Below are positions 22,471 to 33,555 of a DNA stretch of 64,000 nucleotides, piece after piece; position 1 is the first letter of the stretch; every line of letters begins with the position of its first letter. A model generated the notes under the pieces. The model saw only the letters and a list, made by a program, of their open reading frames with translations. It was not told the DNA's origin and ran no database searches. Source of the stretch: Cryptomeria japonica (Eukaryota; Streptophyta; Pinopsida; Cupressales; Cupressaceae); NCBI RefSeq assembly GCF_030272615.1, contig NC_081410.1, positions 287,867,957-287,931,956 of the forward strand, written 5' to 3'. The position numbers and the translations under genes were made by a program.

Positions 22471-24252
22471 ATGACTTTAGTTTGGTAGCTTTCAGAGGTT
22501 GAGCAAGCACACATTGATTTGTGCGGTTTGATACACCTTCTTGGTTTACCAGATATCCGTGTGAATCATGGTATGCTCACAGCATTAGTTGAGTGATTCC
22601 ATTCAGAGCATAATACTTTCCATTTGCTAGTGGGGGAGATGACTATCACTCCCGAGGATGTATATAGGATTCTCTATATCCCTTTTGTTGGGGATAAGGT
22701 GGATTACGATGCAGCACTGCTACCTAGATTACAGGCGGTCAGGCATGTCTTCAGGGATCCTGATATATTGACACGTTCCATCAGTTGGGACGTCATGATG
22801 AGTAGGTACAGTGAGGAGTTTCCTCTGGCTTATGTTCTAGCAAGTTTTATCAGTTGTTTTCTAATGCCAGATAGAGGATAGCAGGGATTCCAGTGTGGTT
22901 GGGGTAGGATGCTAGAGAGATTGATGGAGACCCCTCAGAGGCTTGGCTGGGGTTCTTGCATATTATCCCACATGTATCGCGAGATGCATGAGGTTGTGTA
23001 CAGGGAGGGCAAGAGAATGGCCAATGGAGTTTTGATTTTATAGGTATGGGCTTGGGAGCACGTCCCAGTTTCTCGACCGATCGTAGATGATAGCAGAGAG
23101 CCTGGGAAGCCCATTATATATAGGTATGCAGGTTATGTTACGTAGCCCCATCTAGGCAAGACCAATTTTTGGTGATGGCAACTCGATGACCTAATAGCCA
23201 TGGTATGGAGACCTTATAGGGGCTTAGAGCCATGGGATGATTGGTGGCTAGTATGTAGGGATCTTTTTGTTATGCACCCACTTATTGGCAGATCACAAAC
23301 TGTGGTGGAGAGATTTGTAGTATCTCAAGTGATGAGGTAGTATGGTAGGCCTTAGGGGATCTCATAGGATTACACAACATATGCCAGATATGCTGATGAG
23401 GAGAGGCGGGGATGGGCACCAAGGTTATCCTATGCCTTGAGTATGTAGGAGTTGACTGGTTTACAATGTCTTAGATGGGATTATATGGATGATGTTGCGG
23501 ATGCGGGGGTATTGCCCCAATACAGAGATTGTTTCCAGTAGCATCCATTCCCTAGATTCACAAATCCAGCTGAGCAGGCTCCTCACATTGAGGAGATTGA
23601 GGATGATTCCCCCACATAGGGACAGGGACAAAGAGCTGAGGCTCCGAGGCAAGCAGGTGGTGATCCTGGTGCTAGTAGCAGCAGGGTTCCAGTTGGGGTT
23701 GAACAACAGAGGGCTAAGGGTGGATCCCTTGGGAGGATAGGTGTGAGATTAGGCAAAGCTAAGGAGGAGTGAATAGCTCTGAGATAGGTCCGATAGTGGT
23801 GAGAGGAGTAGGGTGGAGCTAGAGGTGGAAATGGGGGTGGAGAGCCTACGAGAGAGCAGGGGACTGATGTGGGATGGTCGATGAGAGTACATCTAGCAGA
23901 GTTGCAGTCATAGTTGATAGTGGCTCAAACTCAGCTGGCGGAGTGAGACCGACAACTAGTAGAGGTGAGAGCTGATAGAGACCGTCAGGTAGCAGAGCTG
24001 AGAGCTGAGAGAGACCTTCAGGTCATAGCTATGAGGGTAGAGCGAGATGCCTTGCAACAGGAGGTTCTCCACCAGACAAGTAGGGTGGCGTACTATATTA
24101 TAGCTTACAATGTACCTGTTCCTGTAGTGCAGTAGGTTGTACCCTACTCGGAGTATATGACACGGTCAGAGGGAGCTCAGGCACCTCGTTAGGATCCCAG
24201 TTAGCAGGCTCCTCCTTTTCCTCCTAACGATGAGGAAGAGGCCGAGAACTAG
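22471..24252 (+). pseudogene. Antisense PMD gene in Tat copy 2 (longest copy)
   Basis: From the ATG at 22471 the frame runs to TAG at 24250-24252, about 590 codons, with scattered stops (for example at codon 6 and near 22594 and 22879). PMD blocks: NHGMLTALVE, LVGEMTITPEDVYRILYIPF (near 22630-22690), GDKVDYDAALLPRLQ, WDVMMSRYSEEFPLAYVLAS, CFLMPD, RLGWGSCILSHMYREMHEVV, WRPYRGLEPWDDW and RRGWAPRLSYALS. The tail holds a Gln/Gly/Pro-rich part (23590-23850) and a heptad-like coiled coil with repeated AELRAERD-type units (23890-24080). No catalytic motif is seen. Its length fits PMD proteins of transposons. It lies opposite to gag-pol of its element. Confidence 0.8.
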
Positions 24253-25899
24253 ATATTCCTTTTTGTAGCTTTGAGATTATTTTATAGACACACCCATTTT
24301 TTGTAGCCTATAAGATTCTTGCTTTGTTGGGAGTTTGTATATGTCAGTTGACATCACTTTGTACTCTGAGACTTTATGCGATATATATATATATATATAA
24401 GATTGATTTGACTTCATTGTACTTGTGTTGACTCATTTATGAGATTCTTTTTATATACTTTATTCTACATGTATGCATTTCTTTCAATATGGATGTATGT
24501 AATGCAAATTGATTATGGGTGTCTATTTTTGTTTCTTTTCACATGCAAATAAATAAATGTAAATGAGTAATGAGTAATGAAATTTTTTCATTTTTCTATG
24601 CAATAAGATGAATACAAATGAGTAAATAATAAAATTTATGAATCTATGAGATGTTTATGTATGGAGCTAACATCTCAAAACACAAGTACTCAATCGAAGA
24701 AATGATGAAAAATAAACCACTTAGCTAAGAAATGATGATGCTTCTAGCTCTCATTCAGAAGATAAAGAGGTCATTATTATACCGAAATCACTCTAAATTC
24801 ACAAAATACAAAATGAAATGCAACCTAAACCTAGTCATTGGATTTGAAATGCTTAAGATTCATCACTGAGCATAACGAACATTACAAGAAGATTAGAGTT
24901 CCTTTCTTTTCATGTGCAATTTTTTATTATCTTGTCCGCAATGATCCTTTTTTCGTTCATATCCTTGGACAGATTTCACAAGGACCCGAATTGCATCATA
25001 AAGAAATTCCCTCAAAAAAAAAAAAAATGATGTGGACCTCCTTGTAGCATTCAAATAAGCGGAGTCAAGGTATGTGTGTCGATTTCACCTTGATATGAAG
25101 GCTCTTATCATAGACACCCAGCTGATTAGATGTTTCCAGATCATTGGGATCATTCCTACAAGCTGAAAACAAAGAAAAATATTATGCCCCCAATCCTTTC
25201 TCCTCTTAGTCACTATAGAATTCCTCATGTTACTCAGAGGGATAATAATCGACAACCAATATAAAAGACAACACACAAAGAAAATTTTCATGCATAACTT
25301 AAACTGTTTAATGATTGTTTTCCATTATGTTGTTTTGCTTGTGTACTCAGTGATAAAACTCTTCAGTAGTCAGGAGACAGGTGACAGACTCGGAGTGGAC
25401 GACCCGGTTTCACTGATGGAAAGATGACTTGGTTGATACTGCTTTAGATATGTAATGTGCTTTGTCGATTAACCTAAGACTAGGACATTGATCAGTTTCA
25501 AGCCATGAGGGTTCCAATGAACCAGGATGTCATAAAAGTGACTAAAATATATTTCTAAGAGAAAGCATATATGCAAGAAAGTGAGAATGCCAATGTTGCG
25601 TTGATAGATGGAGCGCTTGAGTACAAGAGGCGCCTATTTGCTAGTTTTTCACCTGCTTGGCAGAGATCCTTTTTTTTTTTTACCAAGGTGCCTATTTACC
25701 AGGTTTTCATCTGGTTGGCAGAGATCCTTTTTTTTTTTTACCAAGGTGCCTATTTACTAGGTTTTCACCAGGGCATTTTCTCTCTTTATATTTTCTTTTC
25801 TTTTCTTTTACTATTTTTTTCTTTTTCTTCTGATTTTTCTAATTTTTTTATATTTTTTCAGGACTTTTTCAGTTGTACATGTTGTTGGAGCAGAGAATG
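24253..25899. other. Non-coding stretch between antisense PMD end and integrase end, copy 2
   Basis: It matches 16005-17599 inverted. A (TA)n run lies at about 24383-24400, TCATTTGCAT-like short repeats near 24430-24640, and a 65-base unit (GGCAGAGATCC, T-run, ACCAAGGTGCCTATTTAC) is present twice in tandem at about 25650-25765. Then comes a T-rich run to 25865. No conserved gene was seen. Confidence 0.6.
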
Positions 25900-26929
25900 C
25901 TAAGTGAAGAATTTCTTCAAGTGGATGGTGTTAATCGGTTCATGGAGTTGTTCTCTTTTCTAAGTTTGAGAGTTGAAAGGCACTAGAGCCAAAAACTACA
26001 GTAACGATGTAGGGACCCAGCCAGTTGGGTTCAAACTTCCCTTTGTTGTCTCAAAACTGTTGACTTTTTGGATTTTCTCTCAGGACTAGGTCACCAACCT
26101 AAAATTCTCCTTGTCTAACCTTCTTTTTATACCCTCTAGACATTCTCTTCTGATATACTCTAATATGATCAAATGCTAATTGCCGACTCTCATCCAGCAA
26201 TTCAAGTTCTTGCAATCTAGATATTCTATAGTCTTCATCAGTAACAAGACCTTGCAAAGAAACTCTTAGAGATGGTATTTCTACTTCAATAGGTAATACT
26301 ACTTCAGACCCATACACCAGAAAAAAAGGTGTAGCCCTAGTAGGTGTTCTGATACTTGTTCTATAAGTCCATAATGTAGGATTGAGCTGCAGATGCCAAT
26401 CCTTCCCATATTTGTTCACTGTTCTGTGCAAGATAGTCAATAGGTTTTTATTCTTGAATTGTCCTCCATTATCGGTCCCGATGGATGAAGGTATCCCATA
26501 CCTGCAGATAATATAGTTTAGGATGAAGAGAGCTACTTGTTTACCAGTTGCTTTGATGAGCAGAACCACTTCTACCCACTTAGTGAAATACTCAGTGGCA
26601 GTTATGATAAATTTATGTCCATCAGATGAGGCTGGATATATCTGACCAATGAGATCAAAAGCACATTTCTGAAAATGCCAATGTGTAGTGAAGGGTATGA
26701 GATCCCTTGCTAGAGCATGTATGAGATTTCCATGTAGCTGACACTTCTCACAAGTCTTAGCAAATTTAATAGCATCTTTCTCGATGTCTGGCCAGTAGTA
26801 GCTAGCCTGTAGTAGTTTCCGAGCTAAAGTAAGACCATTCGAATGAGATCCACAAATACCTTCATGGACTTCCAATAATGCATGTTTAGATTCTTCAATT
26901 TCTAGACATCTAAGAAATGTACCATCCAA
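25900..26929 (-). pseudogene. Tat integrase, copy 2, with internal core deletion
   Basis: The zinc-binding domain is complete (VHEGICGSHSNGLT, CEKCQLHGN). The core keeps FDLIGQIY and TDNGGQFKNK, then jumps straight to NLLTILHRTV near 26445. About 115 bases that hold the catalytic Glu segment in copies 1 and 3 are gone, without a frame change. The frame is open from 26929 to 26099. The C-terminal part, with PINTIHLKKFF, ends at the stop 25902-25900. Confidence 0.87.
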
Positions 26930-27031
26930 ACCTCATCTAAACAGATCGTTAGCAATGATAATATACTGCAAAGCATTTTGGGTTAGGTTTCTTTTCTCAT
27001 TATGAGTAAGATTTTCAAGGATAATTTGATC

Positions 27032-27580
27032 TCACAGATAAGAGTAGATGTGGCTATATCGGGATGAGTCATGTCCAATAATAGAATAGACTATTTGGGT
27101 CTCAAGAGAATCATAGGCTAGGTAATGTAACTCTTCCACCAAGAATTCATAGTGAAAATTGGATTCTTCTAACTCAGGTATAGATGCCAGGGTGGCCATA
27201 GCATCTGCTACTCTATTTGCAGCTCTGGGAATCTGTTGGAATGATATAAAAGAAAAATTCTTCTTAATATCATCAACCATTCTCTTATAAGGCATCAATT
27301 TCTCATCTTGAGTCTGATATGTATCATTGATTTGATTTATGATCAGTTGAGAATCTCCATAGATGTGTAATTTTGCAACCTTCCATTCGTTGGCTAGCTT
27401 TATCCCATTTACCAAAGCTTCATATTCAACAATGTTGTTTGTGCAAGGGAACATAATCTTATAAGATTTTGGGATTGAATACTTCTGAGGGGTAATAAAT
27501 AATATTCCAGCACCGAAACCATTTTGAGTAAAACACCCATCGAAGAACATCTTCTCGGGTTGTTGAGTAAGATGCATTAT
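27032..27580 (-). pseudogene. Second RNase H (archaeal-type), copy 2
   Basis: The blocks KMFFDGCFTQNGFGAGILF, NNIVEYEALVNGIKLANEWK, IYGDSQLIINQIND and RAANRVADAMATLASI keep the catalytic D, E, D, D pattern. The open frame spans 27577-27032. It lies between the Ty3-type RNase H and integrase, as in the other copies. The short gap 26930-27031 holds the linker, with a frameshift. Confidence 0.87.
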
Positions 27581-29090
27581 TGATTCATCTAGAAACTCTA
27601 TATGCAGCAGTTGAGAGTCTTCAAGTGGAGCTTCAGCAAGTTGATCAGCAATTACCTATCCTTTTATGGCTTTGTGTTCCACATATTCAATGTCAAACTC
27701 TATAAGGATCATGACCCATTTTGCCAATCTTCCTGTAAGTGTTGTGGAGAAGATATTTGAGTGGATCAATTTTAGCCACCAGCTTGACTGAATGTGCTAT
27801 CATGTAGTGTCTCAATTTTTGTGATGCAAAGACTAATTCCAAGCATGCTTTTTCTATTATAGTGTAGTTGATTTCATAAGAAACCAATGTTCTATTGATG
27901 TAATAGATAGCTTGTTCCTTTTTTTTTCATCTTGTTGTGCCAGAAGTGCCCCCAGTGATGAATCAGTTGCTGATATATATAAGATCAATGGTTTACCCTA
28001 AATAGGTGGCATCAATATTGGTGGATTTGATAGGTACTCTTTGATTTGTTGAAGATGTTGTTCACATTCCTCATCCCAATTTTATATTACTCCTTTCCTC
28101 AATACTTTTGTGAAAGGTTGAGCTTTGTCTGCTAGCTGAGAAATGAATCATTTGATGGATTGGAGACGTCCCTGTAGACTTCTCATTTGACTGATGTTCT
28201 TCGGAGGAGGCAATTCCATTATAGTTTGGACCTTCTCAGGATCAACCTCAATTCCCTTCTTTTAAATGATGTAGCCAAGTATTTTACCAGATGTCACTCC
28301 GAATGCACACTTTTTTGGATTTAACCGGAGTTTGAACTTTTCCATTTTGTCTAGTATAGGACCTAGCTCTTGAATATGTGTTGATCTATTCATAGTCTTC
28401 ACTAAAGTGTCATCAACATAATCTTCCATATTCTTGTGCATCATGTCATGAAAAATAGTAGTGAATGCTCTTTGATAGGTTGCTCCTACATTCTTTAACC
28501 CAAATGGCATGACATTCCAGCAAAAGGTTCCCCATGCACAGGTTAAAGCTATCTTTTCTTGATCTCTAGGAGCTATTTTGATCTGATTATATCTAGAGAA
28601 TCCATCCATTAATGAGTACATCTCATACCCAACAGTCATGTCAACTATCATATCAATGTTTGGTAATGGAAAGTCATCCTTCAAACAAGCTTTGTTGAGA
28701 TCTTTGAAGTCTGTGCAAACTCTGATATATTTGTCTACCTTTGACATAGGTACTATGTTTGAAATCCATTTGGTATAATCTATGGCTCTAATGAATCCAA
28801 CTTTTAGCAGTTTTTCTAGCTCAACCTTGACTAGTAGTGCCACATGAGGGTGCATCCTACAGAGTTCTTGCTTAACTGGTTTAACTCCTAGTGTGATAGA
28901 AAGATGGTGCATGATAACATCAGGATCCAGACCTGGCATATCAAAGTACATCCATGCAAAGTTTATTTTCTTTTCTAATAATAGATGAGTGAAATCCTTC
29001 AATTCTTCTGCTGATAGTGATTGAGCTACATGAATGATGTGTGGTGTGTCTTGACTCCCCAATGTTCACTGGCTGAGTTGGCTCGATCAA
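27581..29090 (-). pseudogene. Tat reverse transcriptase and RNase H, copy 2
   Basis: RT is open from 29062 to 28262 and shows MPGLDPDVIMHHLSI, DFKDLNKACLKDDFPLPNID, SLMDGFSRYNQIKIAPRDQE, WGTFCWNVMPFGLKNVGATY, MEDYVDDTLVKT with intact YVDD, and LNPKKCAFGV. It is the best-kept RT of the window. Downstream, LRHYMIAHSVKLVAKIDPLK near 27760-27820 belongs to the Ty3-type RNase H, which is shifted in frame and lacks its beginning in one frame. Confidence 0.88.
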
Positions 29091-30545
29091 TATGGAAGAC
29101 CTTTCCTGAAAATGACTTGGCAGTATATCAAGTATGTCACCTTCAGGTGCCTCAGGGAGGTTCTCACCCTTAGGTATGTCCTTTATTTTCTCTTTTTTAG
29201 ATTCCAACACCGCCACAATGTGGTTTTTGCCATCAGATTTTATTTTTTTTCTTGTTTTTGCAACTAAGATACTTGATATCCATTTCAGTCATTATTTCAC
29301 TTTGTTCACTGGTGGAAGAGTCCATAGGTTCAACTGCATTGAGATAATAGGCTAATGTATAGTCATTGGCAAAAGTAGGCATATTCATTGGCTAGTTTTG
29401 TAATGTGTAGTCAATCAATTCTGGATGTACTAAGGATAAATTTTGGATAGGTTCGAGAGTGTTCACAGTATTGTCATTACAACTGCGGATCGAAAAGTCA
29501 AGTTCTAGAAGGATGCCTTGTGTAAGTGTCTAGAGACTAGGAAGAGTCACATCATTATTATTAAAGTTCACGTTAATATTTAGTTGATATAATCCAATAG
29601 ACATACTTATAGTGTCGTTATCTATGCTAGACTGGACTTCATATCATGGTTCGACAGCGATAAGATCAGTAGACAGATTTTCATTGTTTGCATCAGATGA
29701 TTCAAAATTTGATGCTGAGTAGATATTGTTCTGAAGAGGACTATTGTCAAAGTCATCAGAGTCATCGGATGAAGTTTCCGAGTCTTCTTCAAGTGATTTA
29801 GTGAGTATATATATGGTATCAACACCAACATCTTTAATGTTGCAAGTTCCTTCAAGCTTTGGCTCATTTGTCATTTGTATCTGACATACCTATTGATATG
29901 ATCTTACTGTTTCTGTGATTTGTTGTCGTCTACTCCATTCAACTTCTTCTAGACTCATGATTGGTTCTTGTTCTGTAGCTTCCAACTCTTCTTGTATAGT
30001 GCTATACCTGATTTGTTCTATTTTACTAGAGGGGTACATAGATGAAAAGCTTTCTAGTATTCTTCCTTCCTTTAGTCCTTGTTCATAGTTTGCTTGTCTC
30101 TTTTGTCTAATTTCCTGTATTTACTTCTCTAGTTTTGTGTGCATCAGTTCTTGAGTATCATCTATGGTACTAGTAGACTCTTGTGGAGTTTATGTAGTGG
30201 ATGTTTCTAAGAGGTGATCTGGACCCCATTCATACTCATTTGAGCCAGTCTCTGAATCTTCTACCTGTTGTCTACCAGTGTATGTGACTAGAATTTTCAG
30301 CGGTGTGAACAATTCCCTGAACCTTTCTACTTCTTCTTTTATATCTATTGGGACCTCTACTTCTTGTAGTATTATAGCTAATACCACTGGAACTTGAGCA
30401 ATGACTTTTTCTTCTTTATTGTTTGTTGGTTCCTCTTGTTCCATTTCATAGTTGTCTTGAAGTTTTTGTTGAGTGTTTACCTCTTATAATGTTAAAGGCA
30501 ATGTCTTTTTCTTCCACTTAGTCTTAGAATCATGTTTTTGATCTA
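29091..30545 (-). pseudogene. Acidic linker of the Tat polyprotein, copy 2
   Basis: It is homologous to 4750-6177 of copy 1, with VLIPYIY-type and GTCNIKDVGVDTIYI blocks, a Ser/Asp-rich part (SETSSDDSDDFDNS, near 29770) and the Lys/Glu-rich segment KEEVERFRELFTPLKILV near 30310-30370. It is broken into several frames. No known domain is recognised. Confidence 0.6.
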
Positions 30546-31850
30546 ATATTTTTCTTGGAGTGTATCCTAGTCCAGCTTTATCATTTGTTGATTTTGTTTG
30601 TAGTTGAATTGGTTCAATAATACCTTCCTAATGTTTTCCCAGAGGACCAGTACCTAAATATCCCATATGCTGAATCATTTTGTAACCAGGACCATATTGG
30701 GTTGGAGAAATCTCATAGTCTCGTACTTCCTCATTTTGACTACCTTCCTTAAAAATCTAGTTAAGAACTACATCTTCTTCTATTTCATCTGCCAAGGAAG
30801 TAGAAGACTATACAAAAAGACCATCATATATGACATTCAAAGTTGAAGTTTGTGTTCGCATAGCCTCTGATGGTTTGCCTGACTGTTTTGGTGATGGAGG
30901 GAGAGAGACTAATGAAAGTACCGGTTCTATCTTGTAGCCATCCATATCGGTATTTGCGATCTTCAATTTCTTTTCTAATTCTTTCATCAGAGTTTCTAGA
31001 TTTTCATTTGTACAAGCTGCCCTATTATGAGGTACAAAAGTATCTGCCCCTTTTTCAATGCATTACAGATGACATTTGTATCAATAGGAATATTGACTTC
31101 AACTCCATTATAGGAGAATTTTAATCATTGATGGTATGTTGATGGAACTGCATTCATCTCATGAATCCACGGCCTGCCTCATAAGATATTGTATAACAAA
31201 GGAAGATCAAGTACCTAAAAAATGACATCTCTTTCTACAGGTCCCACTCTGATTGGTAATGATACCAGACCTTTAGAGGTCCTTTCTTCTACATCATAGG
31301 CTTTAATTGTTATTTTATTGGCAGCATCAATGACATTTTCAGAGAAACCTAGTTGTGTAAGCAGACTGTAAGTAAAGATATTCAAACCTGTGCCTCCATC
31401 TATCAAAACATGTTTGACTTTGTGTTTATGGATCATGGCTTCAATATGTAATGGCTGGTTATGTGGATGATTTAGCGAGTTGTCATCTTCTTCAAAGAAG
31501 GTCAGATAGTGAGGTGAGGTTAGATGACCCACCATAGACTGAAACTGATCAATGTCTAAATCCTTTGGAATGTTAGTGGTGAGCAATGCTTTGTCTAAGA
31601 TGTCTTTGTGAGCAGCAGAGGTTTTTAGCAATTCAAATATTGAGATTTGAGCATTTGTCCTTTTCAATTGTTCAACAATACTATATCCAGAGGATGATGT
31701 TGAAGTTAACCTTCTAAATTTATCTAAGGTTGATTCTTTTTGTTTTTTTGGTGAGACTGGTGGGTTTGATGTTGCTTGAGATGGGTTGGAAGAACTAGCT
31801 CCTTGGAGAGTGACTTTCCTTTGAGAACGGGTCGGATCTCTTGCATATCA
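30546..31850 (-). pseudogene. Tat protease and G-patch-like domain, copy 2
   Basis: The protease active-site block HVLIDGGTGLNIFTYSLLTQ lies near 31410-31355 within an open stretch 31667-31215. The downstream half is shifted in frame. The G-patch-like block is at about 30700-30550, where the reverse complement reads as a YKMIQxMGYLGTGPLG-type segment followed by AGLGYTP. The order protease, then G-patch-like domain, is the same as in copies 1 and 3. Confidence 0.72.
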
Positions 31851-31853
31851 TGA

Positions 31854-33555
31854 TTAATTTGGTTGATCTTGGACTATAATCACATTGCAATATTCAGATT
31901 GGGTAGGGTCAACCATGTTAATGATGTTGTCATTACTGGTATAAGTATAATTTACTTTGGCACCTCTTTTTGTTTTTGATGAATCACCTTGTTTGTAAAC
32001 AGTTAAAGGGTCTCTAAATTCTTTGTGATCAGCATTGGTTGGGTGATTTCCGACAATGATTTTACCAGCATCTATGAGATCTTGAATCTCATGTTTGAGC
32101 TTCATGCAATTGTTTATGTTATGAACTTTATTTTGATGGAAGTCACAATATTCATTTTCTCTCCACCATTTTAGTTTGATTTCTAGATCATATGGTTTGG
32201 AGTTATCTGGTAGCATTATCAGGCTGTTTGCCAATAGAGTCTTGAAAGTGGATTCATATGTTCTTCGAGAGGAGTGAAATCACGCTTAGGTTTGGAAAGA
32301 CAAGGTTTCTCTTTGAACCACTCTTTTGTTTTCTTTGGAGGATTTTCTGCTGCAGCTTCAGCAACTTTAAGTGCTTGTGTGCCACTAGCCAAGTTGAATA
32401 TTATGGGTTGTGAGTTGGTTTTAACAGTGTCTACTACTCCATCATTAACAACATTCTTGTTGTCATCTTTGTGAAATTTCCAATACTTGTTCTTATCCCC
32501 CTTCTTTATGAGCACATCTTCCATTCGAATGGCATTATCTACCATTTTGTTAAATGATGGGTGTACTTGCATTTGTACACTATATTTCAGTTCTGGGACC
32601 AAGTTGTTGACAAATATGTCCATTTTCTCAGAATCTAGGATAGGTTGTGAATACCTAGAGAACAACTTTCTCCAACGCTGGAGGAAAGTAAGGAGAGGCT
32701 CCCTTGCTTTCTCTTTAGTATTACAAAGTTCGATCATAGTCACAGGATGTCAAATGTTGTATGAGTATTATTGTAAAAATAGTTGGATTAGCTCTTCAAA
32801 TGTTTTTGTTCTTTTAGATAGACTTGAGAACCATTCCATGGCTTGTCCACCCAAACTTCTTGGAAAAAGGTGCATGAGATACGTTTGATCATGCATGAAC
32901 TCCATATAGGCAGCACAAAATTCCCTAACATGATCTTGGGGATCTAAGGTACCATCATAATTGTCAAATTTTGGGATCTCAACTCGTGAAAAAAATGGAG
33001 GCATGTATAGATTTTTGTCAAATGAAAATGGGCATATTGTCTCCAGAGAATATTGTTTCGGGGACTTATCCTTATTCCTTAGTTCTGTGATCTTAGTTTG
33101 TAAGGCTTGTAATTGTCTGTGTACTGCGAGTATAGGTGACTCTTCCTTTTTAGTAATGAGTGTCTGAACATCATATTCAGTAGGAAGTTTGGCACCTTGT
33201 TTTGCTAGTTTTAAGAAATAGTCTTCCTTCTCTCTACCCAGGATAGCTTTCATCATTTTTTGGAAGTCTTTATCCTTTTGATAGTCACGAATTTATTTTT
33301 CTAGAGGTTCAGTGTCTTCTTTAGCTTCACTTGATGAGGAGTCATTATCGGTTTCGTGAACATTAAGGTTGTCTTTGTCATTGTATTTTGTCTCATGTAT
33401 AGTGGGAGATTCAGGTTCATCAAAAATTGGTACCCTGATGATGAAGGTTTGTCAGTGAGTGGATCCTTCATGTAGTATGGGTTATCTTGATATGTGAAGG
33501 GTTGTCCTTTGCCTTTGGCTTCTTTCTTATGAGAAATCTTGGTTTGAGTAGACAT
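31854..33555 (-). pseudogene. Tat gag, copy 2
   Basis: The start ATG is at 33555 (MSTQTKISHKKEAKGKG). Three successive open pieces follow: 33555-33301 (shifted at its end), 33256-32768 with VEIPKFDNYDGTLDPQDHVR, and 32743-32219 with LQRWRKLFSRYSQPILDSEK. The CX2HX4HX4C knuckle, YCDFHQNKVHNINNC, lies at 32147-32106. It is the least damaged Gag in the window, with fewer stops than copy 1, which makes it a useful reference for the others. Confidence 0.86.

Noticed and set aside
22471-24252. Host MAIN/MAIL1-type gene captured at this locus
   Set aside because: The same gene is found at the same place and orientation in three separate Tat copies, so it belongs to the element family and not to the local host DNA.
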